A stretch of DNA of 64,000 bases, taken from positions 2,349,136 to 2,413,135 of the forward strand of contig JACSVZ010000024.1 of the NCBI GenBank assembly GCA_014706295.1, read 5' to 3'. Source of the stretch: Lycocorax pyrrhopterus obiensis (lineage: Eukaryota > Chordata > Aves > Passeriformes > Paradisaeidae). The notes beneath the pieces were generated by a model that saw only the letters and a program-made list of their open reading frames with translations, had not been told where the DNA came from and made no database searches. A program made the translations under genes and the position numbers. Below are positions 47,489 through 57,270 of this stretch, one piece after another (position 1 is the stretch's first letter; each line of letters starts with the position of its first letter).

Positions 47489-48020
47489 AGTTCTTTCCAT
47501 CTGATTTTAGTTCCAAGCAAATGTTTGTCCATGTTTCAAGATACCTTGCTGAGCTCTGTGACATGGAGGGTGACCTTTGCTCTTTGTGGAAAGTCCTGGT
47601 TACTCTGTGAATGCCAGCTCCTTGGAATTCAAGGATGAGCAGAATGTGTGTGATTCTGGTAATTGGACCTGATTCTATGGTCACAACCATGTGACTGAAA
47701 GCGTGAACAGACACAGGAAAACTGAACTCCTCAACGCTTCAGAGCCTTCACTTTGTTTTGGGTCCCTAGAGGGTGCCTGTTAGAAAGAAGAGCCTCTTTA
47801 TGATTTGTCCTTTATTTCTAGAGCTGTTTCTCCTAACTCAGCTTCCATTCCATTTCCTTCACAAAGTGGGGTAGCCAAGAGTAATCTTCTACTAATGTAC
47901 AGCAATCATGAAAAGATGTTCTTATTGTTTAGTTTGTGCATTTAAATCTATATTTGTACTAGAGCTGATCTTGTTACTAGAGCTTTTGAACACTTCCAAT
48001 AAAATGTTAACTTGTGGCAC
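47489..48020 (+). other. RPA2: RPA2 3' untranslated region
   Basis: About 530 bp from the TAA stop to just after the AATAAA at 47998-48003. No other feature. End inferred from the signal. Confidence 0.75.
47998..48003 (+). terminator. RPA2: Poly(A) signal, RPA2
   Basis: Canonical AATAAA about 510 bp after the stop codon, followed by a GT-rich stretch (GTTAACTTGTGG). Confidence 0.8.
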
Positions 48021-49600
48021 CTTGCATCATGTGTAACTCTAGAGGCTTTTCTGCCTTGAAGAAGAAAGCCATCTGCTTGACAAAACCTGGGGGTAAAAGC
48101 ACAGCTCATACTTTCAGTTTAACTGTCCTTATTTTTTCCTTAGCTTTTTGCTTTGAAGGTTCAAACTGAAGTGAATGTCTGGCCAGTAAGAAATTAAATA
48201 ATTGTACTACTGAAGAAAAAAACATGTTGTATCAGTGTTCCAAATAGGGCCAGAGCCATTTCTGCCACCAAAACAGACTTCCCAGGGAAGGGGTCATGGC
48301 CCCAAGACTACCAGAGCACAAGAATTGGACAACACACTCAGGCACAGGGTGGGATTGTTGGGGTGTCCTGTGCAGGGCCAGGAGTTGGACTTGAGGATCA
48401 CTGTGAGTCTCTTCCAGCTCAGAACATGCTATGCTGTGCTGAAAGACATGCATGCTGTGCTTTCAGCTGAAGCTCAGATGAATTACACCATGTGAAACAA
48501 GGTTTTATTCTTTAAACCATTTTTAAAGCGTAACAGAAAAACAGTTAGGATACAGGCTGACACTGTACTTGGACTGAGATGGAGAAAAGGGATTTGTGTT
48601 TCCTGTTTCTCTGCACCCCTTGCCTTGTTCAGGAGGCTGCGGGGTTGCTGCTTCAGGGTGTACTGTCCGTGCGGTCAATGGTGAGCTTCCTGTCATAGGA
48701 AACAGATCTGGCTGGTGATTGTTTTGCATTTGTAATGGGAGCAGTTCAAGAGTCATAAATATTAACGAACATCTCACGTGTAGAGTGTAGGTGTTGCCAC
48801 AGAAGGAACCGCGGCTTTCGTGGTGAAGGCGTTGCTGAAAAGCAGGACCCAGATCTTACAAGCTGAACTGCTGAGACACTGAACTACACTTGCTGCCTGC
48901 TGGGTGGGAGCTGCTGTGCTGTGCTGTGCTGACCTGTCCTTCAACTGCAGCTTGCTAAATGCCCAGGGACACGGGGCCTGCTGGAATAGCAGCATGCACT
49001 CATAGGGCTCGGGTCAGAGAGCTCACAGTCTGGTGAACTCTGGGTGTTCAGGAGCTGCAAGGGTAGGGTGGGGTTTCTGTTGCCTGGGACTTGTAAAGTG
49101 ACCTGGCTTTGCAAAAGCAGCTCCTTGTGGGCACATCCATGGGGCTGGCTGGGGGACCCAGGGCCTTTGCTCTGCTCTGCCAGCAGTTACTGCTGGGGCA
49201 AATCCCAGTATCCTGCTTGGGTTCAGTGGCCCAGCTGTAGCCCGTGGTGCACCTCTGTGGCTAAATCATGCAGTAGGTGTGTAACAGGTGAACATTTGGC
49301 TATGGAGTTCAGCATATCTAGAAGCTAAAAGTACTGTAATTTCCTTTTTGTAGGAGGTGTGCAGGTTAGGAAGAAAATCGCTGAGGATTTTTGGAAGTGA
49401 AGATGAGTGGAATTGCTTGCAGTAAGGAGAGTAGTTGTGCAATTGGACAACACAGTCCTGTGCTGGCGGTGCTGAGGGTGGTTGAAGGCAGGGACACCCC
49501 AGCTCTGCGTGGTGCTGTGCTGGCTGGACCGATGCTCCAGCCTGTCCTACCCTGGCTGCCCCTGTAGCACAGCCCTGGTGTCCCAGCCCGCTCTGACCCT
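48021..49600. other. Intergenic sequence between RPA2 and XKR8
   Basis: No gene recognised. It contains one CR1 tail (48297-48432) and a short TGTGC/TGCTG run (about 48908-48933). The right edge grades into the XKR8 CpG island. Confidence 0.65.
48297..48432 (+). mobile_element. CR1 LINE tail
   Basis: GGGTGGGATTGTTGGGGTGT, GCAGGGCCAGGAGTTGGACT and CTCTTCCAGCTCAGAACATG identify the same CR1 tail subfamily as at 31.1 and 41.8 kb, plus orientation. Confidence 0.85.
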
Positions 49601-50170
49601 CTGTGGCGAGGCCAGAGCTAAGGTGCCGTGGAACAGGGTGGGCTGGGGGGAGCAGCCAGAGGCAGAGAAGCCCTCCCCCGTTCCGAGCACCCGGGCATCT
49701 CAACCCCGCTTCCTCCCGGGGTGAGACCTCGCACAGCCCCTCGTGCCCTGGCCGTGCCGGGCAGTAGGCGGGTCAGGACTGCATGTCACAGCGGCAGCCG
49801 CGAGGGGAGCGTGGGCAGGGGCTATGGAGGGACACGCGAGTCCGGGGCTGCAGGGCTTGGGGTGGCTCTGCCATGGTGAAGCAAAACCGCTGCGGGAGAC
49901 GTGTGGGGAGCGGGGCCCCGCGGGGCTGCGGCCGGGAGGAGCTGGGAGGGGCGGGTGTTGCTCTGCCCCCGCCCGAGGCAGTGCCGGGGGTCGCGAGGAA
50001 GGGCCAAGGGCTGCAGCAGTGGCGCCAGAGGGAAGGGAGCCAGGGCCGGCGGTCCGGGACAGGACACGCGGCCCGGGGCGGGGCCTGCCCGGGGCGGGCC
50101 CTGTCAGGGAGTGGGTCCGGCCCGTGCCGGTGCCGCCACCGCCTGTTCCGGGCCCGGTCGTGGGGCCCCG
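49601..50170 (+). promoter_or_regulatory. XKR8: XKR8 CpG-island promoter with embedded dispersed repeat
   Basis: A GC-rich, TATA-less block leading to the XKR8 start codon, with GGGGCGGGGCC- and GGGGCGGGCC-type GC boxes at about 50076-50098. The part 49805-50045 shares ordered landmarks with the minus strand of 36150-36370 (CACGCGAGTCCGGGGCTGCA; CTGCCCCCGCCCGAGGCA), so a dispersed CpG-rich repeat makes up much of this promoter. Long overlapping reading frames here are compositional. Confidence 0.65.
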
Positions 50171-52765
50171 ATGTCTCCGCGAGCTGCCCCGCCGCGGTTC
50201 GGGCCGCTGCAGTTGGCGCTGGCGGCGGCGGGGACGGCGGCGGCGGTGCTGGACCTGTGCATGGACGGGTGGGTGGCGGCGGAGTACGCGCGGCGCGGGC
50301 AGCCCGGCTGGGCCGCGCTGTCGCTATCGCTGCTCGTCGCCGCCTCGGCCGCGGCCCAGGCCTGCAGCTGGCTCTGGCTGCGCTCCGACCCGCCCGCGCT
50401 GCGCCCCGCCGTGCCCGTGGCGCTGCTCGCCGCCCTCCACCTCCTACAGCTCGGCTTTTTCTTTAGGTATGGCAGCCCCGCACCGAGTTCCCCGCGCGTC
50501 CCCGGGCATCACCCGCCCCGCCCCTGCCTCCCCCCGGGTGCCCGACTCTCTGCAGCTGCCTCTCGGTCCCTTCTGGCACCCGGGGATGGGGGTGGGCGGT
50601 GCCTCGGCCGCCTCGGCGGTGTCGGGAGGGCCAAGAGGTTCCCGGGCAGAGCGGTTCGGCCCAGCCCCGCGCTGGAGCCGGATGAAATGTGTCGGTGGGA
50701 GCCACCTGTGTCCCTGCAACTGAAGTTTCCCTCCGGCTCTGCTCTGTCTCCCGGTGCTGTTGCCGCTGCCCTGGAGACAAACGGAACAGCGCCCCAAAAC
50801 CTCGTCACAGCCTTGGCGCTCCCGGCAGTTCACGGGAGCAGCGAGGCCTAGCCGGGCGAAGGGAATAATCCGGGCAGGTCCCCTGAGGTCGATGCTGTTT
50901 TACACTTGCACTTCGCCCATGGCTGGGCATCGTGTGTCTACTGTGGTGCGTGGTTTGGGCAGGGAGAAGGAGGGCTTTGGACATAAATCAGTGGGGATTG
51001 TTGTCCTGTCAGGAGTTTGTTGAGCTGTTAGGGCAGCGTGAGGACCAAGGTTTGTGGTGCCTTGTGTGGGCCCTCACCACCAGCTGGGTCCCCACACAGG
51101 TGCCTCCATGCTCTGAAGGTGGGCTGGAAGGTGTGCTGGGCAAAGGCAGAGGAGGAGGATGAGCAGAGACACATGGCCTTCCTCTCCCACGACATCAGCA
51201 TGCTGCGTCTCTTCGAGACCTTCCTGGAGAACACCCCACAGCTCACCCTGCTCCTCTACATTATCCTGCGGACAAACAAGGCTGAGCTCTCCCAGGGTGA
51301 GGGGTCTGGGGCCAAGGGAGGGGGCTGCAGGGGTACAGGCTTGGAGTCAGAGTGGGCTTGGATGGGGCAGACCAGAGAGGCTGTCCAGGGGCTGGAGGAC
51401 CCAGCAAGACACTTGTAGTGTCATTCTGCTCCCATGTCACTCCTTCCTTTGATGTGTCACACTATAGGGTGGACCCCTGTCCTGCACTCACATGCCACAA
51501 TGGACCATGCTGGGCTTGGTGTGGGAAGGTTGAAGCTGGGGGACCCCTATGGTCATTCTCTTATGTGCCCCAGGAGAGGCTGAGGGTCAGGTGAGAAATC
51601 AAGTGCCCTCTGCAGAGTGGGGAGGTGCTGATGTTGGTATGGGTGGAGCACAGGCTGCTGAGCAGGTGCTGTGGTGCCCTTCCTGGGGTGGGGAGCAGGT
51701 GTCACTGCAGGGAAATGGGGAGCCCAGCAATGTGGGAGCCAGCATTCACCTGCCTGTGTGGGCTGGGGGCTTCCATGCCTGCGAGATGGGCTCTGCAGAG
51801 CCATTCAATCCCAGCACTTCTTCCCCACCTGAGCAAGGCCAGGCACCAGCCTCCTTGTCCTCGGGGAGGGCAGAAGGCAAGGGGAGAGATGCGGGTGCTG
51901 ACGCTCTGACCCTGACAGCAGCTGCTTTTTGAGCTGGGGGGGAGCTCATTTTAGCAGGGAGAGGTTTGAGCCAGGCTGGGCCACCCCTTGGTCCCCCCTC
52001 AGCATCTTCACCTCTGTGTTTGCAGGCCTGGGAATCGGCACCGCATTCCTGTGTGTGTCCTGGTCTCTGCTGGACTACCACCAGTCCCTGCGCTCCTTCC
52101 TACAGGACAAGTATGAGCTGAGCCTGGGCTCTTCCATCATCTATTTCCTGTGGAACCTCTTCCTCATCTGCCCCCGCATCCTGGTGGTTGCCCTCTTCGC
52201 CCTGCTCTGGCCCTACGGTGTGGCTCTCCACTTCCCGCTTGTGTGGCTGGCCATGTTCCTCTGGGTCAGCCTGCAGGGCACGGACTTCATGGAATCATCT
52301 GGCCCCGAGCAGCTTTACCGGGCCATGGTGGCTGTGATTCTCTACTTCAGCTGGTTCAATGTGGCACAGGGGAGGACACTGTACCGCAGCATCATCTACC
52401 ATGGCTTCATCCTGGTGGACAGCACGCTGCTGGCCCTTGCCTGGTTCTGTGGCTGGGCTCCCTCTGAGGAGTACTCATACCTCCTCCCAGTGGTCTCTGC
52501 TGCCCTGCCCTGCTACCTGCTGGGGCTGGGGCTGAGGGTCACCTACTACAAGTGGCTGCACCCCAACATGCAGGTGCAGCAGGAAGGCGGCTACGATGAG
52601 GTGGATGCCAGTGGAGGGAGTGGTGGGCTGGAGTTTCGCTCGTTCTTGGAACCAGACCTTGTGAACAGGCGGATGCAGTGGCTGGCCCAGACCCAGTTCC
52701 CCTTGTCCCAGCCGGCACGGCAGCACTTCCTGAATGGGGCTGCTGCTGTGGAGTCTGCTGTCTGA
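50171..52765 (+). CDS. XKR8: XK-related protein 8, phospholipid scramblase
   Basis: Multipass plasma-membrane protein that, in mammals, scrambles phospholipids and exposes phosphatidylserine after caspase cleavage, working with basigin or neuroplastin. Three coding exons: 50171-50466, 51100-51296, 52026-52765. They total 1233 nt and 410 residues (human 395). Hallmarks: hydrophobic helices in exon 1 (LALAAAGTAAAVLDLCMDGW), the conserved DISMLRLFETFLENTPQLTL block in exon 2, and SSIIYFLWNLFLICPRI, WLQGTDFM-like SLQGTDFM and ILYFSWFNVAQGRT in exon 3. The cytoplasmic tail carries a textbook caspase-3 motif DEVD at residues 355-358 (52595-52606), followed by Ala-Ser-Gly. The product ends with a tail of about 50 residues after the site. 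The start ATG is the only one matching the family's N-terminus. Convergent with EYA3. Confidence 0.96.
50467..52025 (+). other. XKR8: XKR8 introns 1 and 2
   Basis: Introns 50467-51099 (633 bp; the first 400 bp still CpG-rich) and 51297-52025 (729 bp), separated by exon 2. No repeats or other genes recognised in either. Confidence 0.7.
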
Positions 52766-54045
52766 GGGCAGGTCCTCTAAAGGAACATGATGGGGAGGTA
52801 GACTTGTTGGTTGTGTCCCTGGTTGTACTTCCCAGGCTGTTGTTTTTGACAGCCAGAGGGACTTGGCAGAAACCAGGGGTGATGTGGAAACACCTGCTGA
52901 GTCCCATGGCACTCAGCATGGCTCCCCATGGCTGTACCCTCAAGGAAAGCCACGGTGTTTGTGGTGAGTCCAGCACATTGTGGCATATGGCTGCACTGTT
53001 GTGTCAGATTTTCTTGTTATTTATTACTAGCTTTTTCAAAAAAGAAAAATGAAAACAAGAGCACTGGTTTATTTTCTCTGTGCCTCTCCTGTGCCTGCTG
53101 CTGCCATTGCTGTGCAGGGATCTGGGTGGCAGGGCAGGGAGAACTTGTTTCCTCCATGGTTGTGGCTATCTGACCTTTCTGTTTCCAGCCAGGATTTTCC
53201 TCCTTGAGTTAGTTTTGGTGTCAAGGTCAAAGCTCACCTGTTATTGCTGTGTTCAGGGAGGGATGGGGAAGGAGGCCTGTGCTGGGAGAGCGGCTGTAGG
53301 GTGGCTCAGGGTTTCTGGCTTATTACGGACACCTTATGCTCCCTTGGCTGCCATTCCCACCACCACAGCCTGGGCAGCGCTCCCAAGGCTGTGACCAGGC
53401 TGGAGTTGGCCACGGCCAGTTTCTCAGCCATAGGTGGCTGTTGATGGCGTCAGTGGGGTCAGTAGTGAGGTCAGTGCCCAAACCCAGGCAGGCCCCAGAG
53501 CAGCGCCTGCCTTTTGGTGTTGCCCAGCTGGCAGCTGTGGCATGTCCTGGCTGCCCACAGCACTGACCTTTGGCTCCTTGCCCTCACCTCCATCACATCC
53601 CTCCCAGCACCCCATCCCAGGAGGGAACCTCCATAGCAGGGAAGGCATCAGGATGCAGCTGGAAGAGCAGCTGAAATGCTGTTTCACAGCTGCTCCTATA
53701 AGAAGCTTAGCCCTACCCAGGGCCACCAGCACCGCAGCAGAAGGTGGGAGAGGGGTGTTGCCTTGTGCAAAAGAAAATGGGAAGGGAAAGTTTGTGCATG
53801 AAGCCCCATGTGCCTCCCCTGGGCACCTCAGCAGAGCCCAGGAGCAGGTCCCTGCCCCACTGGCTCCCCAGGACTCCCCAGGGGCATGGGGGCTCTGGTG
53901 GCTGCACTGTGACCTGTGGCACCCTGAATGCTCCTGGTGCCGCCAAGCCTGGCTTGGGATGTCACAGGGGCAGGGACTGACACGGGGGCAGAGAACAGGC
54001 TGAAGCACTGACTGTAGAAAATAAAGACTTTATTATTTTTTTCCA
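52766..54045 (+). other. XKR8: XKR8 3' untranslated region
   Basis: About 1.3 kb to the first canonical AATAAA at 54020-54025. GC-moderate, without repeats or a credible coding frame. An earlier A-rich end near 53050 is possible, but no standard signal precedes it. Confidence 0.55.
54020..54034. terminator. Back-to-back poly(A) signals (XKR8 sense; possible distal EYA3)
   Basis: AATAAA at 54020-54025 on the plus strand and TTTATT at 54029-54034, which reads AATAAA on the minus strand, are three bases apart. The plus copy would end XKR8. The minus copy could serve as a distal EYA3 site, making the two 3'UTRs tail-to-tail or overlapping. Confidence 0.6.
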
Positions 54046-54489
54046 GTTCACAGGACAGTTCCCATTTCAGACCAGGAACAAGCAAAGGCCCCACAGCCAG
54101 CAGCACCCAGGACTCACCCCTTGTAGCGCAGCCAAAGAGGTGCTGTGGGCTCCAAGGGTCCTACTGCTTCCCACCAGTGCCAGCACAGACATCCCCCCAA
54201 GGGCTGTCGGAGGCAACAAATATTAATGGATCAGGTGGTTTTTAAAGCCTCCGTGGCTGTGTTGAAGCTGAAGGGGAGGCCAGCAGCACCCAGGTGAGCT
54301 CAGGTGCTCTAGGCCTGCAGGCTGACTGTCCTTCAGGTGTTCGGGTTTGCTCTCCCATTACCCCTGACCTGACTGTAGCTGAACTGGTGACAGAGACAGG
54401 AGAAAATCAATGCTTGGATAGAGGTGCTGTTCCTGCCTCAAGAGAGACAGGAAAAGGCTTAAATTCAGCCAGTAGAGGAAAAAATAAAA

Positions 54490-57270
54490 TAGCCAGGTCA
54501 CCCCTTTATTAACAAACACAGAAATGTACCATCAACCTCCTGTTATAAAAGTACTTTACATACATTCAAGGAAACATCATATAAATATCAGTATGAAATG
54601 TCAGTGGCTGCGAGTTCCACACTCAGGTAAAATTTTACCAACATCTTAAAATTTCCCTAAAACATTTAAAGTAAACAAACACAAAGCACAGCCAGCTGCC
54701 AGGCAGCTCAGGCCCGCAGGTCCAGCACCTGCTGCCAGTGCCTGGGCAAACCCAGCCCCTCTCCAGCATGGCTCTGGTCAGCTGCTTCCGATGGGAGCGA
54801 AGCACAGGGGCTGCTTGGCCATGCCGGTGTCGGGAGGTTAAGGCACAGGTTTTAATCCCAAAGTTCAGCCAGTTGGAGTACAAGATGTGCTCCCAACAGG
54901 CTGCTGCACAGGCTGGGACAGCTCCCAAACCTGCTTACAGGAGACCTTTGGATGGGCTGGGAACCTGCTGAGGGATGTTCAGCATCAGCACAGACTCTTT
55001 GACTACAACTGAGTCCTGATCCTCTGGTGACATTTCCAATCCTGGGAGCAGTGAGGCTCCTCACCACAGCTCTGGCACTTCACACGGACTCCAGAGGGAC
55101 TGGACTCTATGGACCCAGCAGTAAGGGAGCTGGAGCTGCCCCAGCTGCCTTGGAACAGATGCTAACACACCTGAGGTCTCCATTTGGTGTAGACAGAGAA
55201 CATCCCTGGGTCCTGCTCCCCCTTCCAAATCCACTGCTGAGCACTCCCAGCACAGCCTGTTTGCCCACCAGGCTCTGCTGGGCCAGCAGCCCCCAGGGCA
55301 GCCAAGCACCTTTACCTCTGCTGAGCTGCCCAGTGACACCCACAGCAGACTCCTCAGATTCTCCTCATGGGATGAGTGGTTACGCTGCTGGCAGGCAGGA
55401 GCTCCCACACAGACAGCATGTTCCTGCTGCAGAGCTCCTGGGGAAATACACAGACCCAGTATCCACGTGGGATCACACCTGGCAAGGAGCTGAAATGGAA
55501 AGCAGATCACTCCTGACTCCAGTGACCACCCTGGAGAAAGAGAATTGCCTTTGATTCCAATTTAATTATTGAAAAAACCAAAAACCTAAAGGGAAACTGG
55601 AGCTGGTACCATGTGAAATAGACCTCCTGGGTCCAGTCCCTGAGCACGAGGTATCCAAACCCCTGGCTCTAGGCACCTTCTGCCCCATGGTCACTGGAGC
55701 TGGTCCAGGAACAGATGCTCCCAGGACACAGCAGAGCCTGTGCCAAGCAGGCCCAACAGCTCCCCCTGCACTGATGGAAATTAACCCTCAGTAATTAATG
55801 CCATGAAAGAAATGCAGCAAACACATCCCTGCCTGTATGGGCACAGCAAATGGGTCAGTGTCCACCCTGCAGTGACAGACTTTCAGCCCAGTCTCCCAAT
55901 GGTGATGTGGGGCTGGTGACCATGATCTGCAGAGGTCTGGGTGCAGCCACAGGGCTGGCTCTGCAGGAGCAGCAGCAGTGGGTTCTGGGGCACAGCACAC
56001 ACCTGTCCTCAGGGCACCTGCTGATCTGGTGCCATCAGGGTACATGGAGGAGACCACCAAACGCAGCCTGAGTTGGCACAAAACCAACTGGGCTGGCCCC
56101 TGTGCCAGCCCCAGTCCCTAGCTGGCTGTTCCTGGCCAGAGGAGCTGCAGGTCAGTGACTCCAGCCTCTATACTGAGACAGGAGCAGAAAAATCCCTCCC
56201 AAGTGCTCCATGCTGCCAAGTCACAGTGTCTTAGAAAATTAAGTCCCTCTTAACAAGGCGTTTGTTTCTCACTATGTAGTTAGGCTAATGCAAAGAATAT
56301 AAGAAAATTGAATCTGATTCTACTAAAAGGAACTTACAAACAGAGTCAGGAAGGCAGAGATGAAGGTTATACCATAACCAGAGCCTTTTGTCCAACATTC
56401 ATGAGGATTTAGGAATTAGATTATTCCTAGTCCAGGTGAGGACTCTGTTCACATCTGAGCAGTCTGCACCAGTCTGCTGTACCTCATGTTCACAGGTGGT
56501 TTCATTTTTCTTTACAGGAAAAATCTGCGGGATCTACAGTCCACACCAAGGCTGGAATCCAGTGATCTCCTGCTGGCTAACAGGGCTTGTGCACACATTG
56601 ACTAGAAGCCACTGGGATCAACTCGGAACACCAATACTTGCCTCTACAAGGAACCTCATATCCCAGAAGCATTCCCTTACCTTTATATTTTCCAGTAATC
56701 CCACACTGAGGAAATAACATAAGGACATTGTAATAAATTAACTGTTTTGAACACCCAGGGAAGGAGAGAGGACACATTTTACAGCAATAGAGGTATTTTT
56801 GACATTTTCATTAATATTTCCTATGAAAAAACCATAGCTCTTCGGCTTTGCAAAACAAGGGAGGTTTAAGCTCTGCCATCAGCGTTTTCCTATAAAAATA
56901 AAGTTTTGTGTTTACTTGGGTTCTACAACTAAGCTGAATAGAAAGGAGAAGGCTCTTACAAATACATCTGCTGTTTTATGGCCCCTCCCTCTGGAGACAC
57001 CTGCCAGAGGCATTCAGCCGGCTCTGTAAGTCCCTTCTGCAGACAAGCTCTAGCTCTGCTGAGTCTAGGGCTTCTTTACAGGACACCTCTGGACTTGGCA
57101 GGGCCTGTGCTCCCGAGGAACGACCTGCTGTCATATTCCACTGTACAGTTTGCATTAGGTATGTTTTCTTCATCAAGCTGAAAACTGAGTCCCCAAACAT
57201 GTGAGATTTCTGCCCCCCCAGTAATGGAGAGGGCTTGCGGGAGCTTCAGTCACGTCTTTGCTCCAGCTTC
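54490..57270 (-). other. EYA3: EYA3 3' untranslated region
   Basis: About 2.8 kb on the minus strand between the stop codon (57271-57273) and the inferred poly(A) site. No repeat recognised. The reading frames here (for example 55027-55554) look incidental. Confidence 0.6.
54505..54510 (-). terminator. EYA3: Poly(A) signal, EYA3 (proximal)
   Basis: TTTATT on the plus strand, AATAAA on the EYA3 strand, 2.76 kb after the EYA3 stop codon. A long 3'UTR is usual for this gene. Confidence 0.5.

Noticed and set aside
49743..50723. 326- and 316-codon frames overlapping XKR8 exon 1
   Set aside because: The 316-codon frame includes the true XKR8 exon 1 but extends through its promoter and intron. The family N-terminus and the GT donor at 50467 define the real exon; the other frame is a shadow.
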